This document shows, in pieces, positions 32,495 to 40,008 of a stretch of DNA of 40,241 nt. A program made the translations under genes and the position numbers. The notes below the pieces were generated by a model. That model was not told the origin of the DNA. It worked only from the letters and a program-made list of their open reading frames with translations, and searched no databases. Origin of the DNA: Pseudomonadota bacterium. Its GTDB lineage: Bacteria; Pseudomonadota; Gammaproteobacteria; Burkholderiales; Burkholderiaceae_B. Position 1 is the first letter of the stretch. Every line of letters starts with the position of its first letter. The DNA lies in assembly GCA_023389155.1 (NCBI GenBank), contig JAEWEV010000004.1:1-40241 (forward strand). Direction: 5' to 3'.

Positions 32495-34063
32495 CTACAA
32501 TTGCTTGCGCTGCATCTGATCCGCAATGTATTCGGCCTGACGTATCGCCAGCGACACAATTGTCAGCGTCGGATTTTCCGTTGCGCCCGATGTGAACTGA
32601 CTGCCATCGGAAATAAACAGATTGGCGATATCGTGCGTCTGACCATGTTTATTGCAGACGCCATCCTCTGGCCTTGCGCTCATGCGGCAGGTTCCCAGGT
32701 TATGCGTGGACGGATAGGGCGGCGTGCGAAATGCCTTACGTGCACCCGCTGCTTCATACATGGCAATACTTTGGCGGAAAGCGTGCTCACGCATGGCTTC
32801 GTCATTGGGATGATCGTCGAAATGCACGTTCGGAACCGGAAGACCATGCTGGTCCTTCACGTCATGATTGAGCGTAATTCGATTGGTTTCGCGTGGCATA
32901 TCCTCACCAACAATCCACAGACCTGCAGTACGCGTATAGGCATCCATGTAGGAAGCAAAATCGCTGCCCCAGCCACCGGGGTTCAGAAACGCGGCATAGA
33001 AGGACAGACCCAGCGCAATGGTTTCCAGCTCATACCCGCCTACAAAACCACGTTTGTCATTGTGTTCGGCTTCATCCTGCACAATGCCGGCCATGGTGGT
33101 GCCGCGATAAAAATGCACCGGCTCGTCAAAGACGGCGTAGACCGATCCCGTGGTATGGCGCATGTAATTGCGCCCAACCTGGCCCGAACTGTTGGCCAGC
33201 CCATCGGGAAATTTGGAAGACTCGGAAAGCAGCAGAAGGCGTGGCGTTTCGATGGAATTGCCTGCCACACAAACGACACGCGCCGCCTGACGCTGCTCTT
33301 TGCCGTCCTTATCGAAATACACCACACCGGTTACCTTGCCCGCGGCATTGTGCTCAATCCGGGCTACATGACATTCGGTACGCAACTCCAGCTTGCCGGT
33401 TTTTTCTGCCTTGGGAATTTCGGTATACAGCGTTGACCATTTGGCGCCCATTTTGCAGCCCTGAAAGCAAAAGCCCTGCTGGATACAGGCGCCACGACCA
33501 TCGCGCGCCCTGCTATTGATCGCCATATGACCGGTACTGACCTTCTTGTAGCCCAGCTTCGTTGCGCCGTCATACATGATCTTGAAATTGTTGTTGCCTG
33601 GTAGTCCGGGGATGCCATGGGTACGCGTGACTCCCATTTTGTCTTCGGCGCGGGTGTAATACGGCTCCATCTCCTTCAGGGTGATCGGCCAGTCCAGCAG
33701 ATTCGCGTCCTTGACCTCACCATAATGGGTACGGGCGCGAAACTCATGTTCCTGAAAGCGCAATGACGCGCCTGCCCAGTGCGTGGTGGTTCCGCCCACC
33801 GTTTTGCAAATCCACGCCGGCAGATTCGGAAAATCCTTGGCGACCCGCCAGCTGCCCGATGTCGTGCGTTTGTCGAGCCAGGCCAGCTGGCCGAAGGACT
33901 TCCATTCGTCCTGAATAAACGATTCCGTACTCTGACGCGCGCCGGCTTCCAGAATGACAACCTGAATGCCTTTCTGACACAGTTCGTTCGCGAGCGTACC
34001 GCCGCCCGCGCCGGAACCGATGATGACGACGACACTGTCATCCTTGTGATCAAAACTTGCCAT
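32495..34063 (-). CDS. GMC oxidoreductase, gluconate 2-dehydrogenase-like large subunit
   Basis: This 522-residue FAD enzyme has its dinucleotide motif in VVVIIGSGAGGGTLANELC (about 11-29) followed by VVILEAG. The GMC C-terminal domain carries HNLGTCRM (His454) and SGATENPTLT (Asn497), matching the catalytic His and Asn pair of the family. Membrane-bound gluconate, 2-ketogluconate and sorbitol dehydrogenases have this large subunit together with a Tat-exported small subunit and a triheme cytochrome c. The small subunit is encoded 52 bases upstream; no cytochrome gene is in the window. The large subunit has no signal peptide and would ride out with its partner. The substrate is unknown. Confidence 0.88.
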   Translation of the reverse strand: MASFDHKDDSVVVIIGSGAGGGTLANELCQKGIQVVILEAGARQSTESFIQDEWKSFGQLAWLDKRTTSGSWRVAKDFPNLPAWICKTVGGTTTHWAGASLRFQEHEFRARTHYGEVKDANLLDWPITLKEMEPYYTRAEDKMGVTRTHGIPGLPGNNNFKIMYDGATKLGYKKVSTGHMAINSRARDGRGACIQQGFCFQGCKMGAKWSTLYTEIPKAEKTGKLELRTECHVARIEHNAAGKVTGVVYFDKDGKEQRQAARVVCVAGNSIETPRLLLLSESSKFPDGLANSSGQVGRNYMRHTTGSVYAVFDEPVHFYRGTTMAGIVQDEAEHNDKRGFVGGYELETIALGLSFYAAFLNPGGWGSDFASYMDAYTRTAGLWIVGEDMPRETNRITLNHDVKDQHGLPVPNVHFDDHPNDEAMREHAFRQSIAMYEAAGARKAFRTPPYPSTHNLGTCRMSARPEDGVCNKHGQTHDIANLFISDGSQFTSGATENPTLTIVSLAIRQAEYIADQMQRKQL

Positions 34064-34115
34064 GATGCTTCTCTCCTTGTTTCTGCCTGGTTGCGCCGGT
34101 CTGTGCCGATGCAGA

Positions 34116-34697
34116 TTATGATTTCATAGACGGACTCGCATCCTGAGGCGGGTCGGGCAACCATTTGAGGTCATCAAAGCCATGGGCAAGATAGCCACCC
34201 CGACTCCAGACCTCTCCTTCGTAGCCGAAGTGTTTATATGCCATGTCATTGTCGTAAATGGACGTGACACACTGACCACGGACGGCCTGAAAGAAAGGAT
34301 CACTTTCCATTTGCTGCAGCAACGCGGTCTGCTTTTCCAGCGACAGGGCGGAGAACTGCCCGCCGGCCTGACGGTTCAGGCTGGCCACTCCTTCTGTCAA
34401 CAGCTTTGCCTTGTCGTTGTCTGTCATCTGCGTGTCCAGGTCCTTGACCAGCAGTGCGTAAACCGCATCCGGCAAATCCTTATGCGGGTACAAGGCCTTA
34501 CCCATGGCCAGCAAGGTTTCCGCCTGGACCTGATTAAGGTGTTGGGTTTCCAGTGCCCAGACGCGCGACGGCGCAACAAGGGCAAGCGTGGAGCCTGCGG
34601 CCAGTACCCCGGTTAGTACGGCTGCCCCGCGCAAAAACTCGCGACGGGAGAGCCCGATACAGGGTCTGGCTTTCTGTAACATGATTGGTGTGTCCAT
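34116..34697 (-). CDS. Gluconate 2-dehydrogenase small-subunit-like Tat protein
   Basis: This 193-residue protein is of the gluconate_2-dh3 type. The Tat signal SRREFL is at residues 17-22, followed by a hydrophobic stretch to about 45. The C-terminal region YNDNDMAYKHFGYEGEVWSRGGYLAHGF-like pattern (last 50 residues) is typical of the family. The frame is open further upstream, but GGAGGA at 34706-34701 points to the ATGs at 34700 or 34697; I took the second. The subunit escorts the GMC subunit through the Tat system to the periplasm. Confidence 0.8.
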   Translation of the reverse strand: MDTPIMLQKARPCIGLSRREFLRGAAVLTGVLAAGSTLALVAPSRVWALETQHLNQVQAETLLAMGKALYPHKDLPDAVYALLVKDLDTQMTDNDKAKLLTEGVASLNRQAGGQFSALSLEKQTALLQQMESDPFFQAVRGQCVTSIYDNDMAYKHFGYEGEVWSRGGYLAHGFDDLKWLPDPPQDASPSMKS

Positions 34698-35162
34698 CAT
34701 TCCTCCGATAAGCCAATATGTCTGCGATGGAGCAAAACAGGCATTGATGCCCGTCTCACTACTTTCTGTTATGTCTTCATTATGTGCTTTAGCGATGGCA
34801 GGAGGTAACATCCATTTACTACATAAGTAGAGGAAAACCCCAGTATTGAACATAGAGCAGAGGCGATGACAGGAGAACCGGCGGGTTTGACAGGTCGAAC
34901 ATCAGACGCGTGTGCTGCGGGACCATTGCCGCAAGCCCGAAAGACGCCGGCGTGCCCGGTTGCGTCCACATGAGCGGAACCATCCAGGCAACTGGGAATC
35001 GCCAGTTCGAGATCGCTTTCAGTGATATCTCCAGCGATAGCGCGCGCCACCTCCTGCCGGATGTGATGGCTCAAAACTTTTGTATGGACTTGTGGGAACC
35101 GCCAGGGAAGGCAGCGATGTGCCCCAATGCCCCAGATGGAGCGCGCGGACAATCGCTGAACG
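34698..35162. other. Intergenic stretch without a recognised gene
   Basis: About 465 bases lie between the Tat small-subunit gene and the ribbon-helix-helix gene. Open frames exist on both strands (for example 34910-35299 plus and 34769-35152 minus), but they overlap each other, lack good ribosome sites and resemble no family I know. The part near 34770-34860 is AT-richer and probably holds the promoter for the dehydrogenase pair. A decayed gene is possible. Confidence 0.5.
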
Positions 35163-35510
35163 TTAGCCGACCAGGGCGATTTTATCGGTGCGAAGTTTCT
35201 TCAGCGCAGGACTGGCCTCTGTCACTGGAGGCTCGGCTCCCGCTGTGGAATAGCGGACAGCCTGATAGCGCATACAGGTCACGCGCAGGAACGATGTAAA
35301 GTTGGTGGCTTCGCCCCGATAGGCATAGACCTCGTCATACAGGCGGGCAATCAGCTGGTTGGTGGTCGTACCATCACGACGCGCCAGCTCTGCCAGAACT
35401 TCCCAGAACATGTTTTCCAGCTTGATGCTGGTGACCACCTTGGCGATGCGCACCGACCGGCTGCGACATTCGTACATGATGGGATCCGTATGAGAATAAA
35501 TGCTGCACAT
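35163..35510 (-). CDS. Small ribbon-helix-helix protein
   Basis: This 115-residue protein contains SRSVRIAKVVTSIKLENMFWEVLAELARRDGTT, a strand-helix-helix pattern of the RHH_4 type (about 16-85), followed by a short tail. The ATG at 35510 is set by GGAG six bases upstream; a longer frame to 35639 lacks such a signal. Such proteins bind DNA as dimers through the N-terminal beta strand. No toxin partner is adjacent, so it is probably a solitary regulator. Targets are unknown. Confidence 0.75.
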   Translation of the reverse strand: MCSIYSHTDPIMYECRSRSVRIAKVVTSIKLENMFWEVLAELARRDGTTTNQLIARLYDEVYAYRGEATNFTSFLRVTCMRYQAVRYSTAGAEPPVTEASPALKKLRTDKIALVG

Positions 35511-35919
35511 ATTTGGCTCCTGCTGCATGCTGCCGTCGACCACGCCGGGCCCTTGCCCGGCTAAGAACTGCACAACCCGTGGGTCTGGCGACATCCGGGT
35601 CGAAAACGACGACGCTGCAATCGTTATTGATCTGGTCACGGTCCGTGTATTCTAACCGTGTACTCCGATATTACCACTTTGCCCCCTGACAAACCATTCC
35701 CGGAAAATACAGTGGCAGGGGGAAAACTATGGTCCGCATGGCGCCAAACATGGCAGGCCCCGCCATTTGAGTTCAGGTGAACGCGTACGCAAGGGATTGC
35801 CAATCTCAGGCATCTATTGCAGGCCAGAAGCGGGGGCCCGATCGCGACTTACGCGTTGCTGCTCACGGGTGCAGCATGTTGGCCTTGCCCGCAAGCAAAG
35901 ACGGCCAGGCGTAGTTGGG
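35511..35919. other. Intergenic region with two inverted repeats
   Basis: No gene is seen. Upstream of the ribbon-helix-helix gene, GCCGGGC (35544-35550) and GCCCGGC (35555-35561) form a perfect 7-bp stem with loop CCTT, 34 bases before its start. Further on, CCCCCTG (35682-35688) and CAGGGGG (35716-35722) form another inverted repeat. A minus-strand TAGAAT box lies near 35648-35653, without a convincing -35 element. Confidence 0.5.
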
Positions 35920-36315
35920 TTATTTGTAATGACCGTGTTGTTGCAAGACTTCGATTTTGTAGCCGTCCGGATCGAGAATAAAAAAGAACCGGGCCAGCAG
36001 GGTGTCGCCGTCGTGAAAAGACTTGATGTCTAGCGGAGACAAGCCGGCCGCAAGCAGGCGGGCGTGTTCCGCATCCAGATCCTCGACACAGACGGCCACA
36101 TGACCGTAGCCATCGCCATGCGTATAGGGTTCCTCGCGACCCTTGTTCCAGGTCAGTTCGATTTCCATATCGTTCTGCGGATTGCGCAGATAGGACAGCG
36201 TGAAGTCTGGAAAATCCAGCTCGTGAGACGGTTCAAGACCGAAAGCGGTTTTGTAGAAAGCCTTGGATGCGGCCAGATCACGGCAGCGCAGCATGACATG
36301 TATGATTTTTGCCAA
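35920..36315 (-). CDS. gloA: Glyoxalase I (lactoylglutathione lyase)
   Basis: This 131-residue VOC-family enzyme isomerises the methylglyoxal-glutathione hemithioacetal to S-lactoylglutathione. The four metal ligands of E. coli GloA have counterparts at His6, Glu53, His72 and Glu122, in IIHVMLR, IELTW, GHVAV and YKIEVLQ. I placed the start at TTG 36315: AAGGGG stands eight bases upstream, and residue 2 onward (AKIIHVMLR) aligns with the usual N-terminus. An ATG 11 codons earlier would add a non-conserved tail. It is flanked by intergenic regions on both sides and is probably monocistronic. Confidence 0.9.
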   Translation of the reverse strand: MAKIIHVMLRCRDLAASKAFYKTAFGLEPSHELDFPDFTLSYLRNPQNDMEIELTWNKGREEPYTHGDGYGHVAVCVEDLDAEHARLLAAGLSPLDIKSFHDGDTLLARFFFILDPDGYKIEVLQQHGHYK

Positions 36316-36333
36316 CTTGTATTCCCCTTCGCA

Positions 36334-36405
36334 TGAACAGACGCACACAACCCCGGCGTAAACACCTGGGAGTGCAGATGCCGGTCAATTATGAAGGGGA
36401 TACCG
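36334..36405. repeat. Dispersed intergenic repeat, copy B
   Basis: It contains TGAACAGAC, ACAACCCCGGCGTAAAC, GTGCAGATGCC, GTCAATTATGAA and GGGGATAC in the order seen in copy A at 32396-32468. The internal GC-rich stem of copy A is mostly lost here; only GCAC/GTGC and CCC/GGG pairings remain. It lies just upstream of gloA. Beyond it, CCGGGTC (36514-36520) and GACCCGG (36560-36566) form a separate inverted repeat before the metQ stop. Confidence 0.55.
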
Positions 36406-36593
36406 CTAAGGCGGGTAATAGCGGATTACTACACTCGAGCAGTGTGACATGCGCGCTGCGGCACATTCGCCGAGTACTAAGCGTGCGAACGACGACTTGC
36501 GCAGTGTACGACACCGGGTCCCGCCTTACGCGATGCGACGAGGAGTTTGCACGGCGGCAGACCCGGCGTTAAGAGGACAGATCCCTTACCCTG

Positions 36594-37382
36594 TCAAAAT
36601 GCAGGAACGATCGCCCCTTTGTATTTTTCTTCAATGAATTTTTTCACATCATCAGTCTGTAGCGCCTTGACCAGCTTCTCTATTGCAGGAGACTTGGCTT
36701 TGTCTTCGGTTGTCGCGACCAGGTTGGCATAGGGAGAATCTGCACCCTCGATGAAAAGTGCATCCTTGGTCGGATTCAGGCCGGCTTCAAGCGCATAGTT
36801 GGTGTTGATCAGGGCCAGATCCACGTCGTCCAGTACGCGCGGCAGCGTTGCGGCTTCCAGCTCCTTGAACTTCAGATTTTTGGTGTTGTCGGTCACATCA
36901 CGAGCCGTAGCCAGCAGATTGCCTGGATCTTTCAGCTTGATCAGGCCCTGTTTCTGCAACAGCAGCAGAGAACGCGCGCCATTGGAAGGATCGTTTGGAA
37001 TCGCAACAGTGGCGCCATCTTTCAGCTCGGAAACGTCTTTGATTTTTTTGGAGTAGGCACCGAAGGGCTCAACATGGACCAGGCCGACTGAAACCAGATG
37101 CGTACCCTTTTCCTTGTTGAAGGTATCCAGGTATGGCTGGTGCTGGAAGAAGTTGGCATCAATCTGCTTGTCTTCAACCTGTTGGTTGGGCTGAACATAA
37201 TCGGTAAAGACTTTCACGGTCAGGTCCACGCCTTCCTTGGCCAGCGCAGGTTTGATGTGCTCAAGAATTTCCGCATGCGGTACGGGTGTGGCAGCAACGC
37301 TCAGTGTTTCATTTGCGGCTGCTGAGAGGCCGATGAGGGAACTGGCCACAAGCAGGCCGCCCAGAATTTGCTTTAATTTCAT
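36594..37382 (-). CDS. metQ: Methionine-binding protein of the MetNIQ importer
   Basis: This is a 262-residue NlpA/MetQ-family substrate-binding protein. A signal peptide is present (MKLKQILGGLLVASSLIG, cleavage near SAAA-NE). Unlike E. coli MetQ there is no lipobox cysteine, so it should be a free periplasmic protein. KQIDANFFQHQPYLDTFN and AIPNDPSNGARSLLLLQKQGLIKL are characteristic. The ATG at 37382 lies eight bases from GGAG; a TTG two codons upstream is too close to it. It is the last gene of the operon metN, metI, metQ. Confidence 0.92.
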   Translation of the reverse strand: MKLKQILGGLLVASSLIGLSAAANETLSVAATPVPHAEILEHIKPALAKEGVDLTVKVFTDYVQPNQQVEDKQIDANFFQHQPYLDTFNKEKGTHLVSVGLVHVEPFGAYSKKIKDVSELKDGATVAIPNDPSNGARSLLLLQKQGLIKLKDPGNLLATARDVTDNTKNLKFKELEAATLPRVLDDVDLALINTNYALEAGLNPTKDALFIEGADSPYANLVATTEDKAKSPAIEKLVKALQTDDVKKFIEEKYKGAIVPAF

Positions 37383-37400
37383 TTGCAATACTCCTTAATG

Positions 37401-38060
37401 CTATTTTCGGTTGAAATGTTTAACCAGATAATCACCCACGGTCTGCACCAGCTGAACCATGACGATAAGAATAACCACAGTCACAATCATGACTTCAGTC
37501 TGATAGCGTTGGTAGCCGAAACGGATTGCCAGATCGCCCAGTCCGCCGCCGCCAATCACACCTGACATCGCCGAATAGCTGATAAGCATGATGGTCGTCA
37601 CAACCACGGCACTGATGATACCTGTTGTGGCTTCGGGCAACAGTGCCCATAAAACCGTCTGCCTTGAGTCTGCCCCCATGGCACGACAGGCTTCGGAAAT
37701 GCCCGGATCCAGCTCGCGCAATACGTTTTCTACCAACCGCGCAAAAAATGGTGCAGCACCGACTACCAGCGGCGGAATGGCTCCGCCAACACCCAGTGCA
37801 CTACCCATGATGAAACGGGTAAATGGAATGAGCACGATCAGCAGGATCAGAAACGGCACCGAGCGCAAGACATTGACCACCAGCGAGACGGATTCATAGA
37901 CCGGCCGATTCTCCAGCAATTGCCGCGAGCTTGTCAGAAACAGATAGACGCCTAGCGGCAGGCCGATCACGACTGTCCATAACAGCGACCAGCCGGTCAT
38001 CAAAAGCGTATCGACGGTTGCCTCGCCGATCAGCGGCCAATCCAGCGTACTCCAGTTCAT
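37401..38060 (-). CDS. metI: Methionine ABC transporter permease
   Basis: This 219-residue membrane protein has five hydrophobic segments. The EAA loop is DPGISEACRAMGADSRQTVLWALLPEA (about 118-144), as in MetI. The C-terminal YSAMSGVIGGGGLGDLAIRFGYQR is highly characteristic. The start overlaps the metN stop by four bases, indicating coupled translation. The homodimer forms the channel between MetQ and MetN. Confidence 0.94.
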   Translation of the reverse strand: MNWSTLDWPLIGEATVDTLLMTGWSLLWTVVIGLPLGVYLFLTSSRQLLENRPVYESVSLVVNVLRSVPFLILLIVLIPFTRFIMGSALGVGGAIPPLVVGAAPFFARLVENVLRELDPGISEACRAMGADSRQTVLWALLPEATTGIISAVVVTTIMLISYSAMSGVIGGGGLGDLAIRFGYQRYQTEVMIVTVVILIVMVQLVQTVGDYLVKHFNRK

Positions 38061-39067
38061 GCTCTCAGTACCTCGTAATGCACCTTATTATCGACAAAAA
38101 ACTGCTGCAGTGGCTCGTAGCTCGAGGGATCGGCATTCACTGCCAGTACCAGCTGTCCATAAGGCGTATCCTTGATTTTCCCCACCGCTCCTTGCAGGAT
38201 GCTCAGGTTGACATTCAGGTCGCGGCTGGCCTGGCTCAATAATGGCTGGCCGGTATTGGTGCCGCGATACGTTAGCCGAACGATGCGACCCGGTACGCCT
38301 TCAATAAGCTCTTTCCAGCCATCGGCATCCACGCCACTCTCGTTAAGCAGCGACAGTGTTGTCGCATGCTGGGGATGCAGGAATACGTCCACAACGTTAC
38401 CGGACTCGGCAATACGACCTTTGTCGATGATTGCCACCCGGTCGCAGACCGTGCGGATGACATCCATACTGTGCGTAATCAGCACCACGGTAATCTTAAA
38501 GCGCCGGTTGATATCCAGTAACAGGTTAAGAATGGACTGAGTGGTTTCGGGATCCAGCGCGCTGGTCGCCTCGTCACACAAAAGCAGCGTTGGTTCATTG
38601 GCCAGCGCACGGGCAATCCCCACCCGCTGCTGCTGGCCACCGGACAGCTGCCTGGGATACTTGTACGCGTGGTCCTTCAATCCCACCAGTTCCAGCAATT
38701 CCAGCGCCCTTGCGGTTCGCGCCTGCCTGTCCATGCCGGCAAGCCGCAAGGGAAAGGCGACATTCTGCAGCACAGTCCGGCTGGTCAGCAGATTGAAATG
38801 CTGAAAGACCATGCCTATTTTGTGACGCAATGCCCGCAAGGCGGCAGGACTGACAGTCGTGATGTCCTGACCATTGAGCAGTACGCTGCCGCTAGTGGGT
38901 CGCTCCAGCAGATTGAGCATGCGTATCAGCGTACTTTTCCCGGCGCCGGAGCGTCCAATAATGCCGAAAATTTCCCCAGGATGGATATCCAGACTCACAC
39001 CAGCCAGCGCCTCGACCACTTTGTCGCGGGAGGCGTAGGATTTATGAATATTCTTTAGCTGAATCAA
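38057..39067 (-). CDS. metN: Methionine ABC transporter ATPase
   Basis: This 336-residue ATPase has Walker A GRSGAGKST (38-46), signature LSGGQQQRV, Walker B LLCDEATSALDP and a C-terminal NIL/ACT-like domain (about 260-336), which in E. coli MetN binds methionine and inhibits uptake. I took the TTG at 39067 as the start, since the following IQLKNIHKSY aligns with the family N-terminus; a TTG at 39088 would add seven residues. There is no strong ribosome site for either. It is the first gene of the minus-strand metNIQ operon. Confidence 0.93.
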   Translation of the reverse strand: MIQLKNIHKSYASRDKVVEALAGVSLDIHPGEIFGIIGRSGAGKSTLIRMLNLLERPTSGSVLLNGQDITTVSPAALRALRHKIGMVFQHFNLLTSRTVLQNVAFPLRLAGMDRQARTARALELLELVGLKDHAYKYPRQLSGGQQQRVGIARALANEPTLLLCDEATSALDPETTQSILNLLLDINRRFKITVVLITHSMDVIRTVCDRVAIIDKGRIAESGNVVDVFLHPQHATTLSLLNESGVDADGWKELIEGVPGRIVRLTYRGTNTGQPLLSQASRDLNVNLSILQGAVGKIKDTPYGQLVLAVNADPSSYEPLQQFFVDNKVHYEVLRA

Positions 39068-39494
39068 CTTGCATACTCTGATAGGCAATCTTGTTTGGAG
39101 GAATTTTATATTACTCGTACGGATTTGTTTTTATTTGAATATAACTTTTGGAGATATAAAGTTCACGAAAAATGGCAGTGATACGCCGCAGACGGGTTTA
39201 TTGCCCGCCCCCGAATGATGGCATGTGCCAGCCGCTCAGGAGGATGAAAACAGCCAATGGACAAATGCCCCTCACAGAACGGCCCTGCGCGGACCACCAG
39301 CGCCCATTTTGCCACAATCAGCCTCGCCATGCGACTCTGAGCCCGATGGCCCCGCCGCCATGGCTGGCACTGGCAGTGATTCACCGCGGATACGGTCACG
39401 CGCATATGGTCAACTGCCGTCAACAACAGCCAGCCGAAATTTCCCGGTGCCGTTCACCCGTCAAGCCCGGACAGTGCGACATCCGCGTCAAAAG
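39068..39494. other. Intergenic region between metN and the rpsJ terminator
   Basis: The first 100 bases next to metN are AT-rich and probably hold its promoter: minus-strand GTGAAC and TATATT, 17 bp apart, near 39165-39137, with an inverted repeat AACTTT/AAAGTT overlapping them (about 39144-39164). From about 39170 to 39494 the DNA is GC-rich with short overlapping frames on both strands, none recognisable. I see no gene, tRNA or mobile-element trace there. Confidence 0.5.
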
Positions 39495-39522
39495 AAAATA
39501 CCGTGCCTGGGCACGGTATTTT
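39495..39522 (-). terminator. Intrinsic terminator downstream of rpsJ
   Basis: AAAATACCGTGCC (39495-39507) and GGCACGGTATTTT (39510-39522) are perfect complements, giving a 12-13 bp stem. On the minus strand the stem ends in TATTTT followed by CTTTT, a good U-rich tail. It lies about 80 bases after the rpsJ stop, so transcription from tuf/rpsJ should end here and not continue to rplC. It could also act in the other direction. Confidence 0.88.
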
Positions 39523-39600
39523 GGCAAGGCCGGCAGGAGTTTGCGATAGCAAGCCCCTAAACCCACCTCAGAACAACCATAGTTCGAACAACCACCTGCC

Positions 39601-39912
39601 TTATTGCAGTGCGATTTCTACGTCAACACCAGCAGGCAAATCCAGACGCATCAGCGCATCCACGGTTTTATCTGTGGGATCAACGATGTCCATCAGACGT
39701 TGATGTGTGCGAATTTCAAACTGGTCACGTGAAGTTTTATTCACGTGAGGTGAACGCAGTACATCGTAGCGTTTGATGCGGGTTGGCAGTGGAACTGGGC
39801 CACGGACAACGGCACCGGTGCGCTTGGCAGTATCCACGATTTCAGCGGCTGACTGATCAATAAGCTTGTAGTCAAACGCTTTCAGGCGAATACGGATTTT
39901 CTGGTTTTTCAT
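39601..39912 (-). CDS. rpsJ: 30S ribosomal protein S10 / NusE
   Basis: This is a full-length 103-residue S10. It starts MKNQKIRIRLKAFDYKLID and contains VRGPVPLPTRI and the HVNKTSRDQFEIRTHQRL loop, all invariant features. It is part of the 30S head and also acts as NusE in transcription antitermination. AGGA lies six bases before the ATG. The gene is bounded by an intrinsic terminator on each side and is not followed by rplC, contrary to the standard S10 operon. Confidence 0.97.
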   Translation of the reverse strand: MKNQKIRIRLKAFDYKLIDQSAAEIVDTAKRTGAVVRGPVPLPTRIKRYDVLRSPHVNKTSRDQFEIRTHQRLMDIVDPTDKTVDALMRLDLPAGVDVEIALQ

Positions 39913-39930
39913 GGGAATTCCTAAAGAACA

Positions 39931-39936
39931 ATTATA
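39931..39936 (-). promoter_or_regulatory. Putative -10 box for rpsJ
   Basis: The minus strand reads TATAAT, a perfect -10 match, 19 bases before the rpsJ ATG. It lies after the tuf terminator, so it could drive rpsJ alone. No good -35 hexamer is found 16-18 bases upstream, and the leader would be very short, so confidence is moderate. Confidence 0.4.
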
Positions 39937-39963
39937 AAGAACGAACTACCGGATCAGGGTAGC

Positions 39964-39998
39964 AACAAAAATGCCCGACAGCCCGAAGACTGTCGGCA
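39964..39998 (-). terminator. Intrinsic terminator downstream of tuf
   Basis: On the minus strand GCCGACAG pairs with CTGTCGGGC (one bulged G), closing through a C(UUCG)G tetraloop, and is followed by ATTTTTG. This is a classical rho-independent terminator about 10 bases after the tuf stop. Some readthrough into rpsJ is likely, as it commonly co-transcribes with tuf. Confidence 0.85.
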
Positions 39999-40008
39999 AC
40001 ATCTGCAA

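Noticed and set aside
34910..35299. Plus-strand open frame of 129 codons
   Set aside because: It runs into the antisense strand of the ribbon-helix-helix gene, lacks a ribosome site and resembles no family.
39172..39560. Overlapping short frames between metN and rpsJ
   Set aside because: They are Pro/Arg-rich, overlap each other on both strands and run into the rpsJ terminator.
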